The notes: a model not told the origin generated them from the letters alone. Positions 1-12,790 are shown, counted from the stretch's first letter. The stretch: DNA of 64,000 nt from Onthophagus taurus (GCF_036711975.1 NC_091966.1:9307501-9371500), one strand, 5' to 3'. Program-made: numbers and translations.

Positions 1-18
1 GGGCCGACAGCGGCGACG

Positions 19-923
19 TAATTTCCAATTTTCGTAAAATGTGAAATGCTGCGCCACTCAAAATTATTATCTATGCGGGAACGACACAGCTCCGCTACAG
101 CTTTTAAATGGAAACCTGGTATAAAACGGATTGTACTCGCAATCAGTAAAATTTCTAATAAAAATAGTAAAAATTCAAAACCTCGATAAAACGGACCACA
201 TTAGAACGGATTTTGGATATACGGTAGTGTTAGTTCTACTTTTCATTCAATAAAAATATACCACAATCTAACGCTGAGTAACAATAAAAACTAGAACTAA
301 CACTAGACCTAGAACTAGAAACTAGTGATAGTGCTACTGCAAAACTAGTTTTATTAGTTAGATCTAGTTTTAGTTGATATTCAGCGTTAGATTTTTCTAT
401 ATTTTTCAATGAACTAAAACTAGAAGGTTTAGCCGTACGTCCCTTAACACGGCTAAACCCGAATGTTTCTAGTTCTAGGTCTAGTGTTAGTTATAATGCT
501 AGTGTTAGTTCTAGTTTTAATTGTTATTCAACGCAAGATTGCTGTATATTTTCATCGAACGAAAAGCAGAACTAATACTAGACGTAGAACTAGAAATATT
601 CGGGTTTAGCCAGCTTAACAGACGAACGGCTAAACCCAAAGGCTTCTAGTTCTAGGCCTAGTGTTAGTTCTAATACTAGTGTTAGTTGCTATTTAGCGCT
701 AGATTGTTGTATATTTTTATTGAACTAAAACTAGAACTAACTAATACAGAACGCAACGGTGTTTTGTTTAACTTTAAATCTAGGTAAAAAGATAAATTAG
801 AAGACGAAAAAAAAAGAGAAATATTGACTGTCGAGAAATCGTTGCACAACACCAAGTCGAACATAATTTCCAATTTTCGTAAAACGTGAAATGCGGCGGC
901 ACTCGAAATTGTTATCTAAGGAG
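19..923. repeat. Near-identical ~60-bp direct repeat flanking a repeat block
   Basis: About 60 bases starting at 19 (beginning TAATTTCCAATTTTCGTAAA) recur starting at 864 with only a few substitutions, and run on to about 80 and 923. The DNA between them is mostly the CTAG-rich palindromic repeat. The pair is too long for an ordinary target-site duplication, so a local tandem duplication later filled by repeats is more likely. No gene is visible here. Confidence 0.7.
225..760. repeat. CTAG-rich palindromic repeat block
   Basis: The block is made of short units built on CTAGAACTAACACTAGACCT and its reverse complement, so each unit is a partial palindrome. Two units contain an inner inverted repeat, a GGGTTTAGCC sequence and its complement GGCTAAACCC about 20 bases apart (near 430-470 and 600-640). 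Other recurring pieces are an AACGCTGA(G/A)TAACAA segment and its complement. The same family recurs at 3196-3430 and 41100-41944 and inside the Penelope-like elements at 8.6, 28.2, 38 and 42 kb. It has no coding capacity. Confidence 0.8.
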
Positions 924-3195
924 GCCGCGTCAGCGAAAAGGGGGTCGAAACCAAAGGGAGGAGATGAAGGTGGTGGCGGCCCAAGAAAAGAGGGTTTTGG
1001 GCAAAGGGAAGAAGGGAACTAGGGGACGACGGACGCAAGCCCGCATGATGAAATGTTATTAAATATACCCGCGAGCGACTGAACTGTCTGGAAAGTGGGT
1101 GGCAACATCTGTTTATAAAGGGAAATGTTCGATAAAGAGTGCGACAAATACTTGTCAAAAGGAGCTGTTATTCGGTTCGCGTTTCAAGAAATTCAAAGAA
1201 ATATCAGGGACACGTCCGCGCCTCGCGACGACGACGACGACGTTGACGCCGTCTTCGCGGCGGCGTTTCCATTTAAAGTTTCCCTCTGCCTCTTGGAAAG
1301 GAAGACGTCGTTCCACCCGACAATTTTATCTGCGCCGCTGCATGGATATTCTTTTTAATTAAACGAGCCGGAGAAATGTCGTCGGAAAGTGAAGTTTTAG
1401 GAAATCATTTCAGATCTTGTTAGTAAAGTGTTCCTTTCAAGTTGTTCTTATAAAAACCGAGGTTTTCCTGAAAGTTCTTTTTTAGTTTAAAGCTTCAATA
1501 AGGTGGTGAACACAAAAAAAATGTTAATAAAGCTATAGAAACAGATACTATCCTTGTTAATAAATTAGTCCAACCGTCTACAAGAACAAACGTTAAGCCC
1601 AAAGTTTCGGGCAAGAGGGCTTTGCAATGAATTAGCCCGTACCGTGCAGAGGGCGCGACGGAGACATAACTTAGAATTATTAAGAAGTGGTTGCCAAGTG
1701 TACGTTAAACGGCGAACCGACCTCCGTTCTCTGGAACACTCGAGATCCGCGGTTTGATATAAACATTACAACGGAAGGAGTATTTCTGAATTTGTACCGG
1801 AACATACACTATAAAACTTGTAGCATTCCGTGCCAGCTTATACTTGTGCAGTATCGTCAAGAACGTCGTCGCTGGAAAAGAAGAAACACCGTCGCGTTGC
1901 TGGACAGAGTTGAATTTTCATGAACACATTTTTATTTTTGCACAAACGCTTCTATCGATCGCATTAGCGACAATGGTCGCCAGTTCGTTTAGAGGGACAT
2001 GTTTAAATAAATCCGCGAAATTGCCCCATTACTAATTCACGCGTTCATTTAAAATAACCGAGCGCGGACGCTGCGAACCGGAAACGTGAAAATTTGAATA
2101 GGTGCGCGACGCGCGCGCAAAAAAAGATTACCCCGAATCATTTAGTCGTTTTTTTGCTGCAACAAAACGATTTTAAGTGCACCGAATTTACATGAATTTT
2201 TGATAGGGAAATTGGATTTCGAGTGCGCCTGATTTCGAATTTCAACCCATTGTAGTCAAGTCATACCTAAACGGATTTATATACATATTCGTTCCTGTTT
2301 TTTTCCGGGAGATTAATCGCTAATCTGGTTTTAAATGTCAGACGATTTATTATTTTAGTATTTCAATTTTCAACCGCGATTTTTCCCCATTCATATTTTA
2401 TCTAGATGTGACAATATATAAAACGATACATAATAAATATAAAAAATTGCAAAAAAATATTTAATCCTTGATGACATTCTTAAACCTACAAACTTCTTTA
2501 CAACGAATTACGACATCTTACTCTCGCAATATATAATATTGCGCCTGATAGCTGTAGGTGGTGCAATAAGCGGGCTTATTACCTGCCGCTAAAACATCCG
2601 TCCGCAAACAGAAATATAGAAGCGGCGAAGTAAGGGTAGCGCCATCTCGAACGTGTCCATTAGTGGAAAGTGGTGCTACCGAGGTGAGAGGACGCCACAC
2701 CGCCGCGAAATTAGTTCCCTTCAGTATCGCACAATGGCGACGATGTTTGCCGAGCGGATCACCTCCCCGGACGGAGACCTAGAGGACTTTGGGCCCCATT
2801 CAACCGAACAATGAGGACTCCGGCCCCTGCCGCTTTTCGAATATTGATAACTTGTTTTGCGGCTCATCGCGCCCCTTTTACTCCGAATCGGACTTATTGT
2901 TATTCTGCTAGAGCCGCCCAAAAACCGGACATGACAATTTGTGAACGCATCACACGGAAATACCATAAAATCTAACTGGGTTATTAACATAGGATATTAT
3001 GCTAACCTTATCCATTTTCACCCTAGAACTAAAAAAAGTATATCTTGTGAAATTTTTAATAAAATATAGCGAATTATATATAATATTGATTAATTATTAT
3101 TAGTACAGGCATTGGGTAGTTTTGCAAAGGAAAAGTTTTGCTTGGAAGAGATGACGTCCTTATGATAACTCTGAGTTTCCGTCTTAAGAGACGCT
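924..3195. other. Intergenic, no supported gene
   Basis: I see no conserved domain in any frame. Short open frames around 1099-1362 are driven by a run of GAC repeats (about 1229-1245) and a CpG-rich segment, and the frames overlap one another without resembling a known protein. A GC-richer patch at about 2560-2900 is also unassigned. Confidence 0.6.
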
Positions 3196-3430
3196 GTTTC
3201 TGGTTCTATGTCTAGTGTTAGTTCTACTTTTCGTTCAATAAAAATATATCACAATCTAACGCTGAATAACAATTAAAACTAGAACTAACATTAGACCTAG
3301 AATGATTCTAATTCTAGGTGTTGTGTTAGTTCTAGTTTTACACTAGCACTATCACTAGAACTAACACAAGACCTAAAGACGTTCTAATTTTAGTTCAATA
3401 AATATATGCAACATACTGATATTTTATGCT
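3196..3430. repeat. CTAG-rich palindromic repeat, second copy
   Basis: This is the same family as at 225-760. It has the AACGCTGAATAACAATTAAA segment near 3259, followed by CTAGAACTAACATTAGACCT and then its inverted counterpart. It lacks the GGGTTTAGCC hairpin core. Confidence 0.75.
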
Positions 3431-3675
3431 AACTAGCGCTACCTAGTACCTCCCACCTACCAGCCATCTTAAGTTTTACTGTAATGTCAAATTATAAACT
3501 TAAAATTTTTCTGGGTTAACGAACATAATGTCATTTGTTTATAAGTAATAAGTATTAAAAACTTAGGAAACATTAATTCTGTAAAAACAAGACGTAAATC
3601 TACTAGCATCTCAGAATTGAGTAAGTAAAACGTCTCTCCCTTCCCTGTTCTCGCCTTACACATTGCCGGCTTCGC

Positions 3676-3785
3676 ATTCGGTATTTTATAGAATACCTAG
3701 GCAAAGTATAAAATTAATAATATTTCATATATTACCTAAACGTTTTAGGTATTCTATAAATTGCCTAGGTATTGTATAGAATGCC
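3676..3785. repeat. Small hairpin (MITE-like) inverted repeat
   Basis: The segment at 3679-3710 (GGTATTTTATAGAATACCTA then GGCAAA) is matched, with a few mismatches, by the reverse complement of 3752-3785. The arms are about 33 bases around a 40-base AT-rich centre. It looks like a very short foldback or MITE. No target duplication could be fixed. Confidence 0.55.
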
Positions 3786-4689
3786 AGATTATACAGATAG
3801 CCGCTAACATATGCATACTATAGTTGAAAGAGATTCAAAAGGCACCGATAGTTAACAGCTTCAGCCATTGCTTTGTGGTTCGTTTGAAAATAATAATAAA
3901 GTAAACGAGCAGAATTTTGATTACTAAATATATTTGAAAAAGGTATTGTTGAAAAAATCAAAATTTTTAGAACTTGTTTCGCGGTTGATTTAACACAAAA
4001 AATTATTATCGTTATTGCTATGTTTACATTGTTGCCCCCTGATGTTTTTATCACTGCCTCTTGGTGAGGAATCTTTTTCATGTTAACTTAGCAGCACTTT
4101 CATGCACATTGTTTGATAATGGAGTGTTGGTTCAGAAAATAAAATTATAAAACTGCAACATTTTGATTACTACACCACTTTCATTATTTTTGATGCCTTT
4201 GTACTTTGTGCAGCCTTCGATATGCTACAATATTCCCAAAAAATGACAAAATCGATGCAAAATTGGCGTGGAGAGAATGAATCTTTCATCGGGTCCAATA
4301 AAATTCTTGTGGCTAAGTTTCAATAACCACTGTCTTCGTCTGGTATTAACGGCTCTTTTAGGCAAGTATTTTTGTCAATTCAATATCTATTTCGTGTTTC
4401 TTCAATTTAGGGCTACATTACATTTTCACACTTCTACGACCATCTGCAGACTGCTGAGCCTTTTAGTTTAGGAAGCTTGTCTTTTGCTATTACTAATGTG
4501 TTCTGTAGCTTGCTAATTACCTTATGACTCAGTACAATGTGGTCCTTCTGAAGTCGCATCCATATTTATTCTGTCATAAAAACCAAGGAAAACGGACGCA
4601 CGTCTTTTAAATATAGATAATCAAACACATATCTTACTATACGTCTTTAAAGTGATAACAAACTAATAGATATTAAATTTTGGTGAAAT

Positions 4690-5190
4690 CACATAGCCGA
4701 AAGTGTGAGTATTCTATCAGCAGTATTTAGTTTTGTAAAATGCAGTATCTAGTCATCTATAAGTCGGTTTATACAGTACCACATAAAAGTCTTCGGGCAG
4801 CAATAATTAGCATCGTGCTTGTAATGTCTATTCTTTTATCAGCAATGTCCAGTCTTCTATAAGAAGTGCCTTGCCGTCCATTAATAGTATATGGTTTTTT
4901 ATCACCTGTAGCTAGTAAGCAGTATTCAGTATTTTACGTACAGCATCTAGTCTTCTGCCAGCAGTACATATCCCTTTTTTTACAAGCATTGAGTTCTTTT
5001 CGAGCAAGACAACTCACCTGCAGCATATAGACTTCTGCAAACAATAAGTTATCTTCTGCCGACAGTATGTAGTCTATAGCAAGCATTATCCAGTCTTCTT
5101 CCAGCAGTATCTAGCTTTTTATGAGTAATATCTGGTCTTTTGACAGCAATATCTTGTCTTCTGTCAGCACTATAAGATAACGAAAAGTAA
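4690..5190. repeat. Degenerate minisatellite
   Basis: Many imperfect copies of a unit close to CAGTATCTAGTCTTCTGCCAG follow each other with irregular spacing, with TATCTAGT, GTCTTCT and CAGCA(G/A)TA as the best kept parts. The spacing and divergence suggest an old tandem array. Confidence 0.6.
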
Positions 5191-5199
5191 GTGAAAAGT

Positions 5200-8100
5200 C
5201 TAAGTATCTTGTATCAATTTCTAATCATTATTTTTCTCAACAAACACTTTATTTTATGATTTATTTTTATGATTTTATGCCACAGCCCTGCTGTTAATTC
5301 TATCAGATTCTCGATCTTTGTGGCGCAGTTTCTATAGGGATGTAATATACAATAGATCTTTCGGATCGCGGTGCAAGTTGGTCCGCCTACAGCAGAACCA
5401 AAATTTTACAAGCTGATTAACAAGATATGATAAATAATGCTTATAGATATTATTTGTTTATTACTGTCATAGTTAATTTATTTTATTTGAATATTGAAAT
5501 AACTGAGATATTTAAAATAAATTATAATGCACCTATTTTAGGTATCTTTTTTAATCATTTTTAAAAAATCCACTTAAAATATAAAAGTGGGAACTTTTAA
5601 AGAATGAAAATCATTATCTTTTACTAGATCGTATAAAAAAGGATACGCCCCGGTTGAAAGGTTTTCAATGGAAGTTTTTTTTTACACTCAAAATAGGTTG
5701 ATATCGTTGGGAGTCGGGTAGGATGGCGACCGGATTTCCCGTCGACGCTACAGTTAATCAATCAATTAAGGTTTTAAAATTAAGGGCCCGATAATGGAGT
5801 TTCGGGCCGTGGGATAGAGGATGCGCCCGAAGCTGCCGGTCAAGTCCTGAGGCGGTACCGGTAGAATAGGGCGCTCAATCTTAATCTATCTAAATCTACC
5901 TATAGTGAGGACTTATCGGCGCCGTGCAGGATCCGGAACAAAAGTAGGTACCTGAGGGCCTCCGTATCAATCCGCGACGGCAAATCCCCGCCGAAATTGC
6001 GGCAGCTCGTTACCCGCTACCCTCCGCGTACATATATTTCTAAAGGTGTATTAGTTCTCCGACTATAAAAGGGACCTATTGTCGTCGGTCGAGGTTCAAT
6101 TTCCCATCCGCTTGACGGAAAATTGCGATTTCTCCGCATCCTTTGAATGTAATAATCTGATTCTTGTTTTCCCCGTTTTCAACGGTATATTAAAAAGTTA
6201 AAGTAAACGCAGTTAGGTGTATATTCTGTCCTCGAACAACTGTAATAATGTGGAAACGGGCGAGCCGCATGCACAATCAACGTGAAATATCGTTCTAATA
6301 AACAGCTAGCCCCAATTTTAAGATAGCTTAATTATACCCGAGGATTATTACCCAGTTTATCATCGCAGACTATTATGGCTATGCCAGGACTATTTCACTA
6401 ATATAACGAGCCATACCTAACTGCGTCCAAGCGCAGATTCATTCGTCGACCGGTTGATTTATTAGGTTAGTTTATATCATGGTGTGGTATAGGCGAGTTT
6501 GTCATATTTACAAATTAATCAACACATTATGTTACATGCAAGAGATATGAATGGTATCGAAAGAAGTGGGCCACCTTTCATGTCGCGTTTAGTTGCATGA
6601 AGTCGCACCGACTCCATGGACGCTTTTTTTCAAAGCGGCGTTGTCAGCAAGCGAGTGAAGAGCCCGGCGAAATTTGTAACGTTGCAGAACCTTTTGTTGC
6701 GCTCATAATTAAAAGTATACAAAGAATTGCGGCCCGGGACATTATTCATGAGACTATGTATGTCAAGAGGCACCGCGAGTGTTTCGCGAAAGTCGTCTCG
6801 TAGATAAATTGGAGCGCGAGTTCCCTCTGGTTACGGAAAAGGACTCCGGCGCCGTACAGTTTTTTCGTCTATTATTAACTAGCCCCCTGGTTCCGTGCAC
6901 GGACGGGAACCTCTTTGTTCGATTTTCACGAAAGCTCTCTACCCTTTTAGGCGAATAAACCTAAAACAACAGACAGTTTCGCACCGTCGCACAAGTAAAG
7001 TACCGTACGCGTTGGAATAAAAACCAAAAATATAAAACCCGATGTCTCAGAACAATGATTCGGTCGACTCCGAAACAATCAATTTGAACGTTTTATGGGC
7101 GAACCTTCCGGCTTAACGATTGCCGAATTTTACAGATGTAATTTCCTCTGTTACGACCAAGAAAATTGTGGCACGAAAAACAATTCGTGTGTTTTGTAGG
7201 AACCAAACAATAGCCGGAACAAAAATAATAAATAAACGATGTTCCAGAAAGGTAAAAAACTAAAATCGAAACCTAAAAATCGAAATTTAATAATCACATA
7301 AATGTTCCGCTCTAATCGTACTATTATTTTGTGTCCTATGTATTGCTGGGTCCTAGTAAAGCTCATAGTCGTTAGCCTGAACCCCTCGCATTACAAATCA
7401 TCCGGTATCAGAACCAACATTTTTTACCCTCGATCGAACATAAATAAATGCGCTTTATCGCTTCTAGTGGTGGAAAGTCGGTTTCGATAATTAGATCGTG
7501 CAATTTATCCAGTGTTTGTTTTTTTTAAGGTTGGTCGAGATAAAACGCGTATAAGTTTTAAAATAATTCCCCGGCGAGGCATAACGATGCCGCCGCCGCT
7601 TACCAATAACAATATATATTCGAGAAAATGGCAGGGGCTAAATATTTCGGGGTGAATTTACGGGTTCCGGTCGCGATACGGTGAAAATTTTTGCGATGAA
7701 CACGCCGGTGACGTTATTTATTGGATAGTTGCGCATTATCGTGATTGGCCGGTAAATGTTCAGAATACGCGGCCTAAACGCAACTATTTACTGCCCAATT
7801 TATCATATCGCCGCGCCGTGCTTCCATTGTATAACCTTTTTTTATTACTGTGGGGATAATAAACGGAATCGACTGAAAATCGAATTAATTTGTTGTCACT
7901 CACACTGCGGATTATTCGCGAATTTGATAAATTCCCGTTATTAGTATTATTGTTGATGTTTTCAATGAAATATTCACTTTTAACGCGAACGAAATGATTT
8001 AGTACCAATACATACGGTTGTTTTGTTTTTTTTTTGTTTTTAAGATGACTTTTATTTATTTTATTTTTTTTGTACTTTTTTTCTATTTATTTGAGTGGGG

Positions 8101-8600
8101 TATCTCTTTTTATCGAAATCCTAGATGAATTGTAAGTGGCGTGAAAGCCGCAAGACGCGGCAAGAGCTGAAACGGCACCGCGTCAGCCGCTCACGAAGAT
8201 AAATCTGGCGGAAATTTCGTTCTAAATTTGTCATGGGAATTATCCGGAGCTTCCGCGGGCTCGAAGGAAAAAGCGCCGCGCCCGGCGAATCCTATAGGCC
8301 CATAAATTCCAACTAACCAAAATGATGTATTATAAAACGTTCTGCAGTAAATAATTTATGTAACGCAGGTGGATTAACCTCTGATTTAGTAGGGCGACAG
8401 GATTATTCGCCGGAACGAAAGTGGTCGGGAATCATTAAAGCCGATTTTAATAGTCGCCGTAAATAACGATAATCGCGTTGACATGTGCGTATCATTGGGC
8501 CGCCCCTCGTCCACGCTAATCTACCCTATATACGCCCGATCGTTTTGAAGCCTTGTTTTTACTCGGTCGGATAAAATAGGATACAATGAAAACATTTTTT
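5200..8600. other. Intergenic with CpG-richer islands, no supported gene
   Basis: No protein domain is recognisable. Segments at about 5700-6070, 6560-6860 and 8140-8290 are clearly richer in G, C and CpG than their surroundings but have stops in every frame. A TATAAAAGG sequence lies at about 6065. These may be regulatory islands, but the sequence shows nothing more specific. Confidence 0.5.
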
Positions 8601-8688
8601 TTATTTTTGTAAAATTCGTTGTGTTTAAACTAAAACTGGACCTAGAACTAAAAGCTTCCCGGTTAAGCCATGGGTTTTTTGAAAAAAT

Positions 8689-8729
8689 GTTTAACGTTTC
8701 GAATGCCATATCGAACCTTCTTCAGAAAC
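8689..8729 (-). ncRNA. Hammerhead-ribozyme-like motif, degenerate
   Basis: Read on the minus strand this is GTTT, CTGAAGAA, a diverged stem II, GAAACGTT, AAAC. The CUGANGA box, the GAAA box and the GUUU/AAAC stem I are present. Stem II pairs poorly (roughly two of six positions), so self-cleavage is unlikely in this copy. Confidence 0.35.
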
Positions 8730-8859
8730 AAGTTCGAAATGACGAAATTGTTAAAAGTTTGACAATAAACATATGGAAAGGTAAAACAGAAAAATATGTC
8801 AGAGATTCTACACATTTTGTAGAGTCAATAGAGCGAAGTTAGATCGCCAGGATATCCTG

Positions 8860-9630
8860 ATAAGTTTCGTCGTGGAATCTCTATTCACCAGAGTACCAGT
8901 CAAGGATGCCGTGGATGGTTTTCGCTAGAAACCCGTCCCGGAGGGCTTTCTAAAATATATTCCAGGACTAATAGAGTACTGCCTGTCATCGACATATTTT
9001 AGCTGGAAGGAAGAATTTTATGAACAGTACGAAGGACCGCCCATGGCGGATCACCTCCATCATCACCTCTGTCACCAGAAATGTTTGAAGAGCAAGCGTT
9101 AAGGAACAGTCCGTGGAAATGGTTCCGTTACGTGGATGACACGTTTGTGATCTGGCAATACGGAAAAGAACGACTCCAGGAATTCCTAGACCACCTAAAT
9201 TCACAACACTCCATGATTGAATTTACCATCCAGGAAAAAAGCCTTTCCTGGATGTTCTGGTTACTAGGAAGACAGCTGGGAGCATGGAAGCGGGAGTGTA
9301 TCAAAAGGAAATACATATGAATAGGTACCTGCAGGCTTCATCTCATCACCACCCGCAACAGAAGAGGTCCGTGATTAAAGCCTTATTCCAGGGAGCAGAG
9401 AGGATATGTGACAAGGAAAACTTAAAGAAAGAAGAGAGATTTCTACAAGATGTACTACAGCAGAACAGCTACACGATGAGCGATATACAACGAGATACCA
9501 AACCACGCAAACAGAAGGAAGACTCGGCAAGTACCACACCAGCCGGATTTATCTGCCTTCCTTATGTTGCAGGTGTGATGAAGCGAATTGCGAGATGCCT
9601 GAAAAAGAATAATAAAACATCACTTTGATA
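8860..9630 (+). pseudogene. Penelope-like element reverse transcriptase, broken
   Basis: Three frames together follow the Penelope-type RT in order. About 8862-8930 encodes a segment like DILISFVVESLFTRVPV (a finger/palm motif around the first catalytic Asp region, which here reads VV). About 8940-9060 encodes the region containing IEYCLSSTYFSWKEEFYEQY. At 9081-9320 WFRYVDDTFVIW carries the YVDD catalytic box. At 9284-9628 the thumb region contains NRYLQASSHHHPQQKRSVIK and ends in PYVAGVMKRIARCLKKNN. Frameshifts fall near 9060 and 9280, a large piece is missing before YVDD, and the GIY-YIG nuclease is absent. It is inactive. Assignment to the Penelope class is firm because of the HHP-Q-KR-VI pattern. 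Confidence 0.85.
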
Positions 9631-9799
9631 CTAATCGTTTTTATAAAGGCCAGAAAAAGTTGGTATGGCAATGAGAGGTGAAAGAGGCACGACAACAATA
9701 GTTGTTTAAACGGACGCGTATGAAAGCCCAGTTGTTGCGTGGACGCAATGCTGATATGATAGCAGCCGTTGGCGATTCGGGTTAGGTCAACGAGAACCT

Positions 9800-10110
9800 A
9801 TTCGTAGATTGGTTACACCACTTCATCTCCTAAGCCAACTATTGCCGAGCCAATTCTACTTATTTTGGACAATCACGAAAGTCATGTTAGTCTTGCTTGC
9901 TAGCTGCTTTGTCGCCAAAATGGAATAACATTGTTCCCCTTCCACGGCACACATTGCATCGTATGTAACCACAGGAATTAACATTTTTGGACCACTCAAG
10001 ACTTCATGACCTGCACACCACTTCAAATGTAGCAATATAAAGAAAGCAACAAACGGCTTTCGAGCAGCTTGATTTAATTCGGTACAACCAAATTTGATGA
10101 ACATTTAAAA
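9800..10110 (+). pseudogene. Fragment of a pogo/Tigger-type DDE transposase
   Basis: One frame reads EPILLILDNHESHVSLAC around 9842-9900, which is the second catalytic Asp motif (LDNH) of pogo-type transposases. It is followed by NGITLFPFHGTHC, a decayed form of the usual 'PPHCSH' strand. A different frame near 10040-10100 resembles the C-terminal 'KKA.NGF' segment. Stops and frame changes are frequent. It lies inside Penelope-like copy C and is separate from the pogo element at 37.7-41.1 kb. Confidence 0.5.
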
Positions 10111-10115
10111 CTTTT

Positions 10116-10610
10116 ATGGGTGAAGACTGGTGCAGACACTGGAATCAAACATATCAGCACAGGCAGAAGCAGTACATTCGAGTTAATCCTTGTATACTTT
10201 ACCATCAATGGTATAGTGAGTGTGATGTTTCTAGAAATTTCTTTTCAACTATTGTCAGGCTGAAGTCAGGCCATGGATGTTACTGTGCCCATCTAAATAA
10301 AATTAAAATTTTACAGTCCCCCAATTGTTCGTGTGGGTTTGAGACGGAGGATTTGAATCATATATTTTTCAACTGCGATAAATACGAATCATATCGACCG
10401 GAATTTATCAGTTCTTTGCTATCGCACGGTTTCTTCTTGCCACTTGATGTTATCACGATTTTAAGCAGAAATTGTTTTGAGATTTTTAAAATTATTTTTG
10501 TTTTCATGAGGAAGAGTGTCATTATTATTAAGTTACTTCCTGTGAATCTTGATTAGTCGTTTTGCACTGTGGCATATGGGCTGGGATCCCGCAGAGCCAT
10601 TTAATAAAGA
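10116..10610 (+). pseudogene. 3' end of a LINE (I/R1/Jockey group), zinc-knuckle region
   Basis: The frame 10116-10556 gives about 146 residues with a region containing RNFFSTIVRLKSGHGC, then a zinc-knuckle-like CSCG...HIFFNC (the C-x-C, H-x4-C pattern found at the C-terminus of RNase H-bearing non-LTR ORF2 proteins). A short 3' UTR of AT-rich sequence ending in AATAAAGAAAAAA follows to about 10610. RT and endonuclease are absent, so it is a typical 5'-truncated insertion. It differs from the LINE family at 22.7 and 27.1 kb. Confidence 0.7.
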
Positions 10611-10686
10611 AAAAAGTTTCTAGTTCTAGGTCTAGTTTTAGTTTAATTAATACCGGTCGTGAAAGCTTTCGTACTTATTCGTTGTG

Positions 10687-12790
10687 ATTATTTAATCAAT
10701 TTAAAGGTCTACTTTAGATGAATTATTGAAAAGAGGGGAAACTCCTTCTAATCTCGTGAAATATCCATCGCGACACCGAAAACTAATTAGGTTACGCCCC
10801 GTCCGACTTCCCGTCATTCCAAGCTCAATTTTTCAGCGTCCTATGGCCCTCTCGTTTTCGAAGCCGACGTGCCGTTTCATTTCCGAAAGGGGCACGTGCA
10901 GGTGGCGGCGGCGGCGTCGTATTTTCCGGGGTCCAGGACCGTTTTCGTAGACCCCCCAATTTCGCAGATTATATTTTACATGCCGATGGCCGGCTTCGGG
11001 TCAGCCCTATCGGGCGGCCCCATCGTTATTGTACTGCGAACGATGTACCGATATTGGCTTACGTGTTTTCACGCTTAGGTACCGCTGTCCCCGTTTCGAG
11101 CCGATGGAGCGGACACAAATTCCAATTATTGCATTCTGGACGTTCGATTTATACCGTCAGGTCATTGTGTCTAGAAAACTTTACTCAAAAGTTATTTTTT
11201 ATGTAAAATGTAAACAGAATTTTAATCATTCCCGGCTCCTCCACCATTTCCTGTAAACACTAAAAAATAAAATAAGTTTCAAGAAAATAGTTTCGTTTAC
11301 TTTAAGTAAAATAAAAAGAATAGATTCGATTTTTATAAATTCACAGGCACCGGCGTATATACGTCAGAGTCAGGATAATATAATATTATGGCGCAAGCAG
11401 CTGGTCCGGTTCGGACATCTACGAGGACGTCATACACACATGCCGATATCCTGAATTTGATATGAACCCGGCCGAGCTGGGCTCGCCCTCTCCCGTTTAA
11501 CTTTGTCACAAACACGGTTCCTGCCGAAATGAAATTTTACGCGGCCGAGCCGACAGAGAGAAAAGCGGCGCCGCCGGAAGAGAAGGATAGCGGAAACACA
11601 ATGAGAGTTCGCTTCTTTTTTTTTCAGCGCGCGGTCCCAGAGATTGCGTTTTATACGCGACGGCCTTCCGCCGACTGACACGTTCGTTTTTTAGAGGGCT
11701 GCGTACTTTGCGATTTTTAGGTCATAACATGATATTGCGGAACCTAAAAATAAAACGACCCAAACGTTTGGGCATATTGAAAAGCACCATTACAGTCACT
11801 CTTTGTTTTCATTTATTAACTAGTATTGTGTTCTATAAACAATGCCAAAGAAAATTAACTAAGTAAGTAAATTTATTAGACGGTGACCTTATTTGAAAAT
11901 TCGGGGACGACGCATATACAAAAGAAAATGTCACCGTGCTGAAATGTCAAGTGGTCGAAAGGGCCGCGGGTCGTTTCGCAATTTCAACCTGCTATCTTTA
12001 CCGCATCAAATACCGCGGGTTCGTCGTCGATGTAAAAAGGAAAACTTCTCGGCTTTCTCGAAACGGTATAGATTTAATATTGTATCTCCATAAATCAGGC
12101 GAACCGCTGTCTGCCAACACATTGTATCGCTTCTTATCTTATACGGCATACCGAAAGGTATAGACGTCCCGAAATGCCGTGATTGAACGCTCGGTGAAAA
12201 AGGCGTCAAATATTTCCGAAATCCGTAAATCATATCAGAATATTTTAGTAGAAAAGTACTACTTATATATAGGAGTTTCAAAATTTAACATAACTGTTTT
12301 TATATATTCATCACAAAATTAACTAATATAACTTCAAAATACAATTTTGTACATCAAGTCAAATTTGATTTAGTTAAAACAGAAACTCCGATTTATTTAT
12401 GAAACTACATAGTTAAATTGTTTTACATCTAACTTTATTGATAGGTGAAATTACACTACTTGCAATATTAATTATTACATTATTCAAACGGTTCACTCTG
12501 CGTGCTCATCAATTAAGCAATTGGTAAACGGCCAAAATGCTCACTCCACGAGCCGCAGAGTTAATTTTTTTTCCTTAATGTTACTAACGCTATTTCTTAT
12601 AATTTACACTTATTTCTAATTAAATTCTAATTTTATTTATTCCACTACATCTCCCTTATTGTTAAAGAAAATTTTATCATCTTAATGTTTTAAATTTTCA
12701 TGTTAAATTTATTTATTCCACTACATGTTCTATAACAATTAAATCTTAATTTCTATAATCTATTGTAATTAAATCTATATAACACTTCAC
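10687..12790. other. Intergenic with CpG-richer islands, no supported gene
   Basis: Islands at about 10720-11110, 11340-11700 and 11890-12200 are G+C and CpG enriched and contain several overlapping short frames, none with a recognisable domain. 12280-12790 is AT-rich and contains two copies of TTTATTCCACTACAT (about 12637 and 12713). It could be the LTR or 3' region belonging to the Gypsy fragment next to it, but no LTR pair is visible. Confidence 0.5.

Larger units (their letters stand above)
8624..10676 (+). mobile_element. Penelope-like retroelement, copy C, decayed, with target duplication
   Basis: The element starts with the CTAG-rich segment and a reverse-oriented hammerhead-like motif (8689-8729), followed by decayed Penelope RT (about 8860-9628). 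The right end has CTAG repeats (10615-10645) and the family tail ACCGGTCGTGAAAGCTTTCG (about 10652-10671). The 10-base sequence ATTCGTTGTG lies directly outside both ends (8614-8623 and 10677-10686) and is taken as the target-site duplication. The GIY-YIG region is missing. Between 9640 and 10610 lie a pogo-type fragment and a LINE 3' end, which are either nested insertions or replacements of the lost part. Confidence 0.75.

Noticed and set aside
1099..1362. Overlapping plus-strand frames with an Asp run
   Set aside because: Driven by a GAC repeat and CpG-rich sequence; two frames are open at once, there is no domain, and no splice context.
10726..11256. Chain of short plus-strand frames
   Set aside because: Frames overlap in different phases with Arg-rich, low-information products; no ATG or family supports a gene.
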